A DNA stretch of 31,384 nucleotides from Porphyra umbilicalis (lineage: Eukaryota; Rhodophyta; Bangiophyceae; Bangiales; Bangiaceae). Shown here piece after piece: positions 1 through 12,987 of this stretch (the stretch's first letter is position 1; each line of letters starts with the position of its first letter). The stretch lies in the NCBI GenBank assembly GCA_002049455.2, contig KV919067.1, positions 62,114 to 93,497 on the forward strand, read 5' to 3'. The translations under genes and the position numbers were made by a program. The notes below the pieces were generated by a model, which made no database searches, had not been told where the DNA came from, and saw only the letters and a list, made by a program, of their open reading frames with translations.

Positions 1-6
1 AACAGG

Positions 7-36
7 TGCGATAGTTTGCGATAGTTTGCGATAGTT
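7..36 (+). repeat. Triple 10-bp direct repeat (TGCGATAGTT x3) in every satellite unit
   Basis: Three exact copies of TGCGATAGTT lie end to end and are followed by GGTAATAATTGG. The block recurs once per unit across the array; one copy near 13311 carries a substitution (GATAATTTGCG). It is the only AT-rich patch in a GC-rich unit, so it may be a protein-binding cluster or an easily melted or nucleosome-poor site. Function is not shown by the sequence. Confidence 0.9.
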
Positions 37-63
37 GGTAATAATTGGGATGGCAGTGCCCCG

Positions 64-89
64 AGGCGGGCCACCTTCCCCGCCCGCCT
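64..89. repeat. Inverted repeat AGGCGGGC / GCCCGCCT in the satellite unit
   Basis: Arms of 8 bp at 64-71 and 82-89 are separated by a 10-nt loop. The structure recurs in essentially every unit; a late unit near 13370 has a mutated arm (AGGCGAGC). It could form a stem if the satellite is transcribed. Role unknown. Confidence 0.75.
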
Positions 90-195
90 GTGCCATGCGC
101 GAGCACCCGCGCGGCTGCCCTACACGCGGCAGAGCCGCCATTGACACCTCTGACGCCCTGGATGTACGTATGACATTCTGCCGCCGGTGGGGCGT

Positions 196-207
196 GCCAT
201 GCATGGC
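196..207. repeat. 12-bp perfect palindrome GCCATGCATGGC in the satellite unit
   Basis: A perfect 12-bp palindrome lies inside a 9-bp direct repeat (GGCGTGCCA on both sides of TGCAT). It is kept in nearly all units, including the diverged right-edge ones, and would suit a dimeric binding protein. No known box, such as the CENP-B box, is recognised. Confidence 0.75.
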
Positions 208-2448
208 GTGCCAGTGCGATAAGGGACAGCACCAACTTGCTCCCGCGCGGCGCACGACGGCTGCAAACGTATCGCTGCATCCCCAAGAGACATTCCCGCG
301 CGATGGCGCGGCGTGCAGAGCCCCGGGGAAGCCACTGGAGCCGCAAACAGGTGCGATAGTTTGCGATAGTTTGCGATAGTTGGTAATAATTGGGATGGCA
401 GTGCCCCGAGGCGGGCCACCTTCCCCGCCCGCCTGTGCCATGCGCGAGCACCCGCGCGGCTGCCCTACACGCGGCAGAGCCGCCATTGACACCTCTGACG
501 CCCTGGATGTACGTATGACATTCTGCCGCCGGTGGGGCGTGCCATGCATGGCGTGCCAGTGCGATAAGGGACAGCACCAACTTGCTCCCGCGCGGCGCAC
601 GACGGCTGCAAACGTATCGCTGCATCCCCAAGAGACATTCCCGCGCGATGGCGCGGCGTGCAGAGCCCCGGGGAAGCCACTGGAGCCGCAAACAGGTGCG
701 ATAGTTTGCGATAGTTTGCGATAGTTGGTAATAATTGGGATGGCAGTGCCCCGAGGCGGGCCACCTTCCCCGCCCGCCTGTGCCATGCGCGAGCACCCGC
801 GCGGCTGCCCTACACGCGGCAGAGCCGCCATTGACACCTCTGACGCCCTGGATGTACGTATGACATTCTGCCGCCGGTGGGGCGTGCCATGCATGGCGTG
901 CCAGTGCGATAAGGGACAGCACCAACTTGCTCCCGCGCGGCGCACGACGGCTGCAAACGTATCGCTGCATCCCCAAGAGACATTCCCGCGCGATGGCGCG
1001 GCGTGCAGAGCCCCGGGGAAGCCACTGGAGCCGCAAACAGGTGCGATAGTTTGCGATAGTTTGCGATAGTTGGTAATAATTGGGATGGCAGTGCCCCGAG
1101 GCGGGCCACCTTCCCCGCCCGCCTGTGCCATGCGCGAGCACCCGCGCGGCTGCCCTACACGCGGCAGAGCCGCCATTGACACCTCTGACGCCCTGGATGT
1201 ACGTATGACATTCTGCCGCCGGTGGGGCGTGCCATGCATGGCGTGCCAGTGCGATAAGGGACAGCACCAACTTGCTCCCGCGCGGCGCACGACGGCTGCA
1301 AACGTATCGCTGCATCCCCAAGAGACATTCCCGCGCGATGGCGCGGCGTGCAGAGCCCCGGGGAAGCCACTGGAGCCGCAAACAGGTGCGATAGTTTGCG
1401 ATAGTTTGCGATAGTTGGTAATAATTGGGATGGCAGTGCCCCGAGGCGGGCCACCTTCCCCGCCCGCCTGTGCCATGCGCGAGCACCCGCGCGGCTGCCC
1501 TACACGCGGCAGAGCCGCCATTGACACCTCTGACGCCCTGGATGTACGTATGACATTCTGCCGCCGGTGGGGCGTGCCATGCATGGCGTGCCAGTGCGAT
1601 AAGGGACAGCACCAACTTGCTCCCGCGCGGCGCACGACGGCTGCAAACGTATCGCTGCATCCCAAGAGACATTCCCGCGCGATGGCGCGGCGTGCAGAGC
1701 CCCGGGGAAGCCACTGGAGCCGCAAACAGGTGCGATAGTTTGCGATAGTTTGCGATAGTTGGTAATAATTGGGATGGCAGTGCCCCGAGGCGGGCCACCT
1801 TCCCCGCCCGCCTGTGCCATGCGCGAGCACCCGCGCGGCTGCCCTACACGCGGCAGAGCCGCCATTGACACCTCTGACGCCCTGGATGTACGTATGACAT
1901 TCTGCCGCCGGTGGGGCGTGCCATGCATGGCGTGCCAGTGCGATAAGGGACAGCACCAACTTGCTCCCGCGCGGCGCACGACGGCTGCAAACGTATCGCT
2001 GCATCCCCAAGAGACATTCCCGCGCGATGGCGCGGCGTGCAGAGCCCCGGGGAAGCCACTGGAGCCGCAAACAGGTGCGATAGTTTGCGATAGTTTGCGA
2101 TAGTTGGTAATAATTGGGATGGCAGTGCCCCGAGGCGGGCCACCTTCCCCGCCCGCCTGTGCCATGCGCGAGCACCCGCGCGGCTGCCCTACACGCGGCA
2201 GAGCCGCCATTGACACCTCTGACGCCCTGGATGTACGTATGACATTCTGCCGCCGGTGGGGCGTGCCATGCATGGCGTGCCAGTGCGATAAGGGACAGCA
2301 CCAACTTGCTCCCGCGCGGCGCACGACGGCTGCAAACGTATCGCTGCATCCCCAAGAGACATTCCCGCGCGATGGCGCGGCGTGCAGAGCCCCGGGGAAG
2401 CCACTGGAGCCGCAAACAGGTGCGATAGTTTGCGATAGTTTGCGATAG

Positions 2449-2995
2449 TTGGTAATAATTGGGATGGCAGTGCCCCGAGGCGGGCCACCTTCCCCGCCCG
2501 CCTGTGCCATGCGCGAGCACCCGCGCGGCTGCCCTACACGCGGCAGAGCCGCCATTGACACCTCTGACGCCCTGGATGTACGTATGACATTCTGCCGCCG
2601 GTGGGGCGTGCCATGCATGGCGTGCAGTGCGATAAAGGTTGACCCCAGGCCCTCGACGTGCCCAGTGCCGAAACTGGAGGCCAGCACCAACCTTGCTGCC
2701 CGGCGGCCGGCCGGCACGACCGGACTGCATAACGTATCTGCTGCATTCCCCAAAGACAGATCTCCGCCGGACGCCCTGGATGTACGTATGAATTCTGCGC
2801 CGGTGGGGCGTGCCATGCATGGCGTGCCAGTGCGATAAGGGACAGCACCAACTTGCTCCCGCGCGGCGCACGACGGCTGCAAACGTATCGCTGCATCCCC
2901 AAGAGACATTCCCGCGCGATGGCGCGGCGTGCAGAGCCCCGGGGAAGCCACTGGAGCCGCAAACAGGTGCGATAGTTTGCGATAGTTTGCGATAG
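2449..2995. repeat. Aberrant 547-bp satellite unit with a noisy rearranged patch
   Basis: Normal unit sequence runs to about 2622. From there to about 2810 the text still follows the unit but with many single-base insertions and deletions, for example CAACCTTGCT for CAACTTGCT and CATTCCCCAAAGACAGAT for CATCCCCAAGAGACAT. It also has about 45 bp of extra sequence after GCGATAA. At about 2771 it jumps back to the ACGCCCTGGATG part of the unit and then proceeds normally. This is either one diverged, partly duplicated unit or an unpolished long-read patch; the error style favours the latter. Confidence 0.85.
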
Positions 2996-5754
2996 TTGGT
3001 AATAATTGGGATGGCAGTGCCCCGAGGCGGGCCACCTTCCCCGCCCGCCTGTGCCATGCGCGAGCACCCGCGCGGCTGCCCTACACGCGGCAGAGCCGCC
3101 ATTGACACCTCTGACGCCCTGGATGTACGTATGACATTCTGCCGCCGGTGGGGCGTGCCATGCATGGCGTGCCAGTGCGATAAGGGACAGCACCAACTTG
3201 CTCCCGCGCGGCGCACGACGGCTGCAAACGTATCGCTGCATCCCCAAGAGACATTCCCGCGCGATGGCGCGGCGTGCAGAGCCCCGGGGAAGCCACTGGA
3301 GCCGCAAACAGGTGCGATAGTTTGCGATAGTTTGCGATAGTTGGTAATAATTGGGATGGCAGTGCCCCGAGGCGGGCCACCTTCCCCGCCCGCCTGTGCC
3401 ATGCGCGAGCACCCGCGCGGCTGCCCTACACGCGGCAGAGCCGCCATTGACACCTCTGACGCCCTGGATGTACGTATGACATTCTGCCGCCGGTGGGGCG
3501 TGCCATGCATGGCGTGCCAGTGCGATAAGGGACAGCACCAACTTGCTCCCGCGCGGCGCACGACGGCTGCAAACGTATCGCTGCATCCCCAAGAGACATT
3601 CCCGCGCGATGGCGCGGCGTGCAGAGCCCCGGGGAAGCCACTGGAGCCGCAAACAGGTGCGATAGTTTGCGATAGTTTGCGATAGTTGGTAATAATTGGG
3701 ATGGCAGTGCCCCGAGGCGGGCCACCTTCCCCGCCCGCCTGTGCCATGCGCGAGCACCCGCGCGGCTGCCCTACACGCGGCAGAGCCGCCATTGACACCT
3801 CTGACGCCCTGGATGTACGTATGACATTCTGCCGCCGGTGGGGCGTGCCATGCATGGCGTGCCAGTGCGATAAGGGACAGCACCAACTTGCTCCCGCGCG
3901 GCGCACGACGGCTGCAAACGTATCGCTGCATCCCCAAGAGACATTCCCGCGCGATGGCGCGGCGTGCAGAGCCCCGGGGAAGCCACTGGAGCCGCAAACA
4001 GGTGCGATAGTTTGCGATAGTTTGCGATAGTTGGTAATAATTGGGATGGCAGTGCCCCGAGGCGGGCCACCTTCCCCGCCCGCCTGTGCCATGCGCGAGC
4101 ACCCGCGCGGCTGCCCTACACGCGGCAGAGCCGCCATTGACACCTCTGACGCCCTGGATGTACGTATGACATTCTGCCGCCGGTGGGGCGTGCCATGCAT
4201 GGCGTGCCAGTGCGATAAGGGACAGCACCAACTTGCTCCCGCGCGGCGCACGACGGCTGCAAACGTATCGCTGCATCCCCAAGAGACATTCCCGCGCGAT
4301 GGCGCGGCGTGCAGAGCCCCGGGGAAGCCACTGGAGCCGCAAACAGGTGCGATAGTTTGCGATAGTTTGCGATAGTTGGTAATAATTGGGATGGCAGTGC
4401 CCCGAGGCGGGCCACCTTCCCCGCCCGCCTGTGCCATGCGCGAGCACCCGCGCGGCTGCCCTACACGCGGCAGAGCCGCCATTGACACCTCTGACGCCCT
4501 GGATGTACGTATGACATTCTGCCGCCGGTGGGGCGTGCCATGCATGGCGTGCCAGTGCGATAAGGGACAGCACCAACTTGCTCCCGCGCGGCGCACGACG
4601 GCTGCAAACGTATCGCTGCATCCCCAAGAGACATTCCCGCGCGATGGCGCGGCGTGCAGAGCCCCGGGGAAGCCACTGGAGCCGCAAACAGGTGCGATAG
4701 TTTGCGATAGTTTGCGATAGTTGGTAATAATTGGGATGGCAGTGCCCCGAGGCGGGCCACCTTCCCCGCCCGCCTGTGCCATGCGCGAGCACCCGCGCGG
4801 CTGCCCTACACGCGGCAGAGCCGCCATTGACACCTCTGACGCCCTGGATGTACGTATGACATTCTGCCGCCGGTGGGGCGTGCCATGCATGGCGTGCCAG
4901 TGCGATAAGGGACAGCACCAACTTGCTCCCGCGCGGCGCACGACGGCTGCAAACGTATCGCTGCATCCCCAAGAGACATTCCCGCGCGATGGCGCGGCGT
5001 GCAGAGCCCCGGGGAAGCCACTGGAGCCGCAAACAGGTGCGATAGTTTGCGATAGTTTGCGATAGTTGGTAATAATTGGGATGGCAGTGCCCCGAGGCGG
5101 GCCACCTTCCCCGCCCGCCTGTGCCATGCGCGAGCACCCGCGCGGCTGCCCTACACGCGGCAGAGCCGCCATTGACACCTCTGACGCCCTGGATGTACGT
5201 ATGACATTCTGCCGCCGGTGGGGCGTGCCATGCATGGCGTGCCAGTGCGATAAGGGACAGCACCAACTTGCTCCCGCGCGGCGCACGACGGCTGCAAACG
5301 TATCGCTGCATCCCCAAGAGACATTCCCGCGCGATGGCGCGGCGTGCAGAGCCCCGGGGAAGCCACTGGAGCCGCAAACAGGTGCGATAGTTTGCGATAG
5401 TTTGCGATAGTTGGTAATAATTGGGATGGCAGTCCCCGAGGCGGGCCACCTTCCCCGCCCGCCTGTGCCATGCGCGAGCACCCGCGCGGCTGCCCTACAC
5501 GCGGCAGAGCCGCCATTGACACCTCTGACGCCCTGGATGTACGTATGACATTCTGCCGCCGGTGGGGCGTGCCATGCATGGCGTGCCAGTGCGATAAGGG
5601 ACAGCACCAACTTGCTCCCGCGCGGCGCACGACGGCTGCAAACGTATCGCTGCATCCCCAAGAGACATTCCCGCGCGATGGCGCGGCGTGCAGAGCCCCG
5701 GGGAAGCCACTGGAGCCGCAAACAGGTGCGATAGTTTGCGATAGTTTGCGATAG

Positions 5755-8700
5755 TTGGTAATAATTGGGATGGCAGTGCCCCGAGGCGGGCCACCTTCCC
5801 CGCCCGCCTGTGCCATGCGCGAGCACCCGCGCGGCTGCCCTACACGCGGCAGAGCCGCCATTGACACCTCTGACGCCCTGGATGTACGTATGACATTCTG
5901 CCGCCGGTGGGGCGTGCCATGCATGGCGTGCCAGTGCGATAAGGGACAGCACCAACTTGCTCCCGCGCGGCGCACGACGGCTGCAAACGTATCGCTGCAT
6001 CCCCAAGAGACATTCCCGCGCGATGGCGCGGCGTGCAGAGCCCCGGGGAAGCCACTGGAGCCGCAAACAGGTGCGATAGTTTGCGATAGTTTGCGATAGT
6101 TGGTAATAATTGGGATGGCAGTGCCCCGAGGCGGGCCACCTTCCCCGCCCGCCTGTGCCATGCGCGAGCACCCGCGCGGCTGCCCTACACGCGGCAGAGC
6201 CGCCATTGACACCTCTGACGCCCTGGATGTACGTATGACATTCTGCCGCCGGTGGGGCGTGCCATGCATGGCGTGCCAGTGCGATAAGGGACAGCACCAA
6301 CTTGCTCCCGCGCGGCGCACGACGGCTGCAAACGTATCGCTGCATCCCAAGAGACATTCCCGCGCGATGGCGCGGCGTGCAGAGCCCCGGGGAAGCCACT
6401 GGAGCCGCAAACAGGTGCGATAGTTTGCGATAGTTTGCGATAGTTGGTAATAATTGGGATGGCAGTGCCCCGAGGCGGGCCACCTTCCCCGCCCGCCTGT
6501 GCCATGCGCGAGCACCCGCGCGGCTGCCCTACACGCGGCAGAGCCGCCATTGACACCTCTGACGCCCTGGATGTACGTATGACATTCTGCCGCCGGTGGG
6601 GCGTGCCATGCATGGCGTGCCAGTGCGATAAGGGACAGCACCAACTTGCTCCCGCGCGGCGCACGACGGCTGCAAACGTATCGCTGCATCCCAAGAGACA
6701 TTCCCGCGCGATGGCGCGGCGTGCAGAGCCCCGGGGAAGCCACTGGAGCCGCAAACAGGTGCGATAGTTTGCGATAGTTTGCGATAGTTGGTAATAATTG
6801 GGATGGCAGTGCCCCGAGGCGGGCCACCTTCCCCGCCCGCCTGTGCCATGCGCGAGCACCCGCGCGGCTGCCCTACACGCGGCAGAGCCGCCATTGACAC
6901 CTCTGACGCCCTGGATGTACGTATGACATTCTGCCGCCGGTGGGGCGTGCCATGCATGGCGTGCCAGTGCGATAAGGGACAGCACCAACTTGCTCCCGCG
7001 CGGCGCACGACGGCTGCAAACGTATCGCTGCATCCCCAAGAGACATTCCCGCGCGATGGCGCGGCGTGCAGAGCCCCGGGGAAGCCACTGGAGCCGCAAA
7101 CAGGTGCGATAGTTTGCGATAGTTTGCGATAGTTGGTAATAATTGGGATGGCAGTGCCCCGAGGCGGGCCACCTTCCCCGCCCGCCTGTGCCATGCGCGA
7201 GCACCCGCGCGGCTGCCCTACACGCGGCAGAGCCGCCATTGACACCTCTGACGCCCTGGATGTACGTATGACATTCTGCCGCCGGTGGGGCGTGCCATGC
7301 ATGGCGTGCCAGTGCGATAAGGGACAGCACCAACTTGCTCCCGCGCGGCGCACGACGGCTGCAAACGTATCGCTGCATCCCAAGAGACATTCCCGCGCGA
7401 TGGCGCGGCGTGCAGAGCCCCGGGGAAGCCACTGGAGCCGCAAACAGGTGCGATAGTTTGCGATAGTTTGCGATAGTTGGTAATAATTGGGATGGCAGTG
7501 CCCCGAGGCGGGCCACCTTCCCCGCCCGCCTGTGCCATGCGCGAGCACCCGCGCGGCTGCCCTACACGCGGCAGAGCCGCCATTGACACCTCTGACGCCC
7601 TGGATGTACGTATGACATTCTGCCGCCGGTGGGGCGTGCCATGCATGGCGTGCCAGTGCGATAAGGGACAGCACCAACTTGCTCCCGCGCGGCGCACGAC
7701 GGCTGCAAACGTATCGCTGCATCCCAAGAGACATTCCCGCGCGATGGCGCGGCGTGCAGAGCCCCGGGGAAGCCACTGGAGCCGCAAACAGGTGCGATAG
7801 TTTGCGATAGTTTGCGATAGTTGGTAATAATTGGGATGGCAGTGCCCCGAGGCGGGCCACCTTCCCCGCCCGCCTGTGCCATGCGCGAGCACCCGCGCGG
7901 CTGCCCTACACGCGGCAGAGCCGCCATTGACACCTCTGACGCCCTGGATGTACGTATGACATTCTGCCGCCGGTGGGGCGTGCCATGCATGGCGTGCCAG
8001 TGCGATAAGGGACAGCACCAACTTGCTCCCGCGCGGCGCACGACGGCTGCAAACGTATCGCTGCATCCCCAAGAGACATTCCCGCGCGATGGCGCGGCGT
8101 GCAGAGCCCCGGGGAAGCCACTGGAGCCGCAAACAGGTGCGATAGTTTGCGATAGTTTGCGATAGTTGGTAATAATTGGGATGGCAGTGCCCCGAGGCGG
8201 GCCACCTTCCCCGCCCGCCTGTGCCATGCGCGAGCACCCGCGCGGCTGCCCTACACGCGGCAGAGCCGCCATTGACACCTCTGACGCCCTGGATGTACGT
8301 ATGACATTCTGCCGCCGGTGGGGCGTGCCATGCATGGCGTGCCAGTGCGATAAGGGACAGCACCAACTTGCTCCCGCGCGGCGCACGACGGCTGCAAACG
8401 TATCGCTGCATCCCCAAGAGACATTCCCGCGCGATGGCGCGGCGTGCAGAGCCCCGGGGAAGCCACTGGAGCCGCAAACAGGTGCGATAGTTTGCGATAG
8501 TTTGCGATAGTTGGTAATAATTGGGATGGCAGTGCCCCGAGGCGGGCCACCTTCCCCGCCCGCCTGTGCCATGCGCGAGCACCCGCGCGGCTGCCCTACA
8601 CGCGGCAGAGCCGCCATTGACACCTCTGACGCCCTGGATGTACGTATGACATTCTGCCGCCGGTGGGGCGTGCCATGCATGGCGTGCCAGTGCGATAAGG

Positions 8701-11264
8701 GACAGCACCAACTTGCTCCCGCGCGGCGCACGACGGCTGCAAACGTATCGCTGCATCCCAAGAGACATTCCCGCGCGATGGCGCGGCGTGCAGAGCCCCG
8801 GGGAAGCCACTGGAGCCGCAAACAGGTGCGATAGTTTGCGATAGTTTGCGATAGTTGGTAATAATTGGGATGGCAGTGCCCCGAGGCGGGCCACCTTCCC
8901 CGCCCGCCTGTGCCATGCGCGAGCACCCGCGCGGCTGCCCTACACGCGGCAGAGCCGCCATTGACACCTCTGACGCCCTGGATGTACGTATGACATTCTG
9001 CCGCCGGTGGGGCGTGCCATGCATGGCGTGCCAGTGCGATAAGGGACAGCACCAACTTGCTCCCGCGCGGCGCACGACGGCTGCAAACGTATCGCTGCAT
9101 CCCAAGAGACATTCCCGCGCGATGGCGCGGCGTGCAGAGCCCCGGGGAAGCCACTGGAGCCGCAAACAGGTGCGATAGTTTGCGATAGTTTGCGATAGTT
9201 GGTAATAATTGGGATGGCAGTGCCCCGAGGCGGGCCACCTTCCCCGCCCGCCTGTGCCATGCGCGAGCACCCGCGCGGCTGCCCTACACGCGGCAGAGCC
9301 GCCATTGACACCTCTGACGCCCTGGATGTACGTATGACATTCTGCCGCCGGTGGGGCGTGCCATGCATGGCGTGCCAGTGCGATAAGGGACAGCACCAAC
9401 TTGCTCCCGCGCGGCGCACGACGGCTGCAAACGTATCGCTGCATCCCCAAGAGACATTCCCGCGCGATGGCGCGGCGTGCAGAGCCCCGGGGAAGCCACT
9501 GGAGCCGCAAACAGGTGCGATAGTTTGCGATAGTTTGCGATAGTTGGTAATAATTGGGATGGCAGTGCCCCGAGGCGGGCCACCTTCCCCGCCCGCCTGT
9601 GCCATGCGCGAGCACCCGCGCGGCTGCCCTACACGCGGCAGAGCCGCCATTGACACCTCTGACGCCCTGGATGTACGTATGACATTCTGCCGCCGGTGGG
9701 GCGTGCCATGCATGGCGTGCCAGTGCGATAAGGGACAGCACCAACTTGCTCCCGCGCGGCGCACGACGGCTGCAAACGTATCGCTGCATCCCAAGAGACA
9801 TTCCCGCGCGATGGCGCGGCGTGCAGAGCCCCGGGGAAGCCACTGGAGCCGCAAACAGGTGCGATAGTTTGCGATAGTTTGCGATAGTTGGTAATAATTG
9901 GGATGGCAGTGCCCCGAGGCGGGCCACCTTCCCCGCCCGCCTGTGCCATGCGCGAGCACCCGCGCGGCTGCCCTACACGCGGCAGAGCCGCCATTGACAC
10001 CTCTGACGCCCTGGATGTACGTATGACATTCTGCCGCCGGTGGGGCGTGCCATGCATGGCGTGCCAGTGCGATAAGGGACAGCACCAACTTGCTCCCGCG
10101 CGGCGCACGACGGCTGCAAACGTATCGCTGCATCCCAAGAGACATTCCCGCGCGATGGCGCGGCGTGCAGAGCCCCGGGGAAGCCACTGGAGCCGCAAAC
10201 AGGTGCGATAGTTTGCGATAGTTTGCGATAGTTGGTAATAATTGGGATGGCAGTGCCCCGAGGCGGGCCACCTTCCCCGCCCGCCTGTGCCATGCGCGAG
10301 CACCCGCGCGGCTGCCCTACACGCGGCAGAGCCGCCATTGACACCTCTGACGCCCTGGATGTACGTATGACATTCTGCCGCCGGTGGGGCGTGCCATGCA
10401 TGGCGTGCCAGTGCGATAAGGGACAGCACCAACTTGCTCCCGCGCGGCGCACGACGGCTGCAAACGTATCGCTGCATCCCAAGAGACATTCCCGCGCGAT
10501 GGCGCGGCGTGCAGAGCCCCGGGGAAGCCACTGGAGCCGCAAACAGGTGCGATAGTTTGCGATAGTTTGCGATAGTTGGTAATAATTGGGATGGCAGTGC
10601 CCCGAGGCGGGCCACCTTCCCCGCCCGCCTGTGCCATGCGCGAGCACCCGCGCGGCTGCCCTACACGCGGCAGAGCCGCCATTGACACCTCTGACGCCCT
10701 GGATGTACGTATGACATTCTGCCGCCGGTGGGGCGTGCCATGCATGGCGTGCCAGTGCGATAAGGGACAGCACCAACTTGCTCCCGCGCGGCGCACGACG
10801 GCTGCAAACGTATCGCTGCATCCCCAAGAGACATTCCCGCGCGATGGCGCGGCGTGCAGAGCCCCGGGGAAGCCACTGGAGCCGCAAACAGGTGCGATAG
10901 TTTGCGATAGTTTGCGATAGTTGGTAATAATTGGGATGGCAGTGCCCCGAGGCGGGCCACCTTCCCCGCCCGCCTGTGCCATGCGCGAGCACCCGCGCGG
11001 CTGCCCTACACGCGGCAGAGCCGCCATTGACACCTCTGACGCCCTGGATGTACGTATGACATTCTGCCGCCGGTGGGGCGTGCCATGCATGGCGTGCCAG
11101 TGCGATAAGGGACAGCACCAACTTGCTCCCGCGCGGCGCACGACGGCTGCAAACGTATCGCTGCATCCCAAGAGACATTCCCGCGCGATGGCGCGGCGTG
11201 CAGAGCCCCGGGGAAGCCACTGGAGCCGCAAACAGGTGCGATAGTTTGCGATAGTTTGCGATAG
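5755..11264. repeat. Satellite sub-block with A-B-B higher-order order
   Basis: Score each unit by its C-run, A for four C and B for three. Starting at 5755 the order is A B B, A B B, A, A B B, A B B B, A B. The three-unit step is about 1033 bp (6100 to 7133 to 8166, and 8511 to 9544). To the left nearly all units are A. To the right a third type appears (GCATGCCCAAG). This suggests blocks homogenised by multi-unit exchange. Confidence 0.7.
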
Positions 11265-12987
11265 TTGGTAATAATTGGGATGGCAGTGCCCCGAGGCGGG
11301 CCACCTTCCCCGCCCGCCTGTGCCATGCGCGAGCACCCGCGCGGCTGCCCTACACGCGGCAGAGCCGCCATTGACACCTCTGACGCCCTGGATGTACGTA
11401 TGACATTCTGCCGCCGGTGGGGCGTGCCATGCATGGCGTGCCAGTGCGATAAGGGACAGCACCAACTTGCTCCCGCGCGGCGCACGACGGCTGCAAACGT
11501 ATCGCTGCATGCCCAAGAGACATTCCCGCGCGATGGCGCGGCGTGCAGAGCCCCGGGGAAGCCACTGGAGCCGCAAACAGGTGCGATAGTTTGCGATAGT
11601 TTGCGATAGTTGGTAATAATTGGGATGGCAGTGCCCCGAGGCGGGCCACCTTCCCCGCCCGCCTGTGCCATGCGCGAGCACCCGCGCGGCTGCCCTACAC
11701 GCGGCAGAGCCGCCATTGACACCTCTGACGCCCTGGATGTACGTATGACATTCTGCCGCCGGTGGGGCGTGCCATGCATGGCGTGCCAGTGCGATAAGGG
11801 ACAGCACCAACTTGCTCCCGCGCGGCGCACGACGGCTGCAAACGTATCGCTGCATCCCAAGAGACATTCCCGCGCGATGGCGCGGCGTGCAGAGCCCCGG
11901 GGAAGCCACTGGAGCCGCAAACAGGTGCGATAGTTTGCGATAGTTTGCGATAGTTGGTAATAATTGGGATGGCAGTGCCCCGAGGCGGGCCACCTTCCCC
12001 GCCCGCCTGTGCCATGCGCGAGCACCCGCGCGGCTGCCCTACACGCGGCAGAGCCGCCATTGACACCTCTGACGCCCTGGATGTACGTATGACATTCTGC
12101 CGCCGGTGGGGCGTGCCATGCATGGCGTGCCAGTGCGATAAGGGACAGCACCAACTTGCTCCCGCGCGGCGCACGACGGCTGCAAACGTATCGCTGCATC
12201 CCAAGAGACATTCCCGCGCGATGGCGCGGCGTGCAGAGCCCCGGGGAAGCCACTGGAGCCGCAAACAGGTGCGATAGTTTGCGATAGTTTGCGATAGTTG
12301 GTAATAATTGGGATGGCAGTGCCCCGAGGCGGGCCACCTTCCCCGCCCGCCTGTGCCATGCGCGAGCACCCGCGCGGCTGCCCTACACGCGGCAGAGCCG
12401 CCATTGACACCTCTGACGCCCTGGATGTACGTATGACATTCTGCCGCCGGTGGGGCGTGCCATGCATGGCGTGCCAGTGCGATAAGGGACAGCACCAACT
12501 TGCTCCCGCGCGGCGCACGACGGCTGCAAACGTATCGCTGCATGCCCAAGAGACATTCCCGCGCGATGGCGCGGCGTGCAGAGCCCCGGGGAAGCCACTG
12601 GAGCCGCAAACAGGTGCGATAGTTTGCGATAGTTTGCGATAGTTGGTAATAATTGGGATGGCAGTGCCCCGAGGCGGGCCACCTTCCCCGCCCGCCTGTG
12701 CCATGCGCGAGCACCCGCGCGGCTGCCCTACACGCGGCAGAGCCGCCATTGACACCTCTGACGCCCTGGATGTACGTATGACATTCTGCCGCCGGTGGGG
12801 CGTGCCATGCATGGCGTGCCAGTGCGATAAGGGACAGCACCAACTTGCTCCCGCGCGGCGCACGACGGCTGCAAACGTATCGCTGCATGCCCAAGAGACA
12901 TTCCCGCGCGATGGCGCGGCGTGCAGAGCCCCGGGGAAGCCACTGGAGCCGCAAACAGGTGCGATAGTTTGCGATAGTTTGCGATAG

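Noticed and set aside
2534..5449. Very long minus-strand open frames (971, 558, 511 and 443 residues) built from a 115-residue repeat across the satellite
   Set aside because: 345 is a multiple of 3, so any stop-free frame in one unit runs through all 345-bp units. The many 344-bp units shift frame freely with no sign of selection, and composition is GC-driven. These are artefacts of the tandem array, not a repeat protein.
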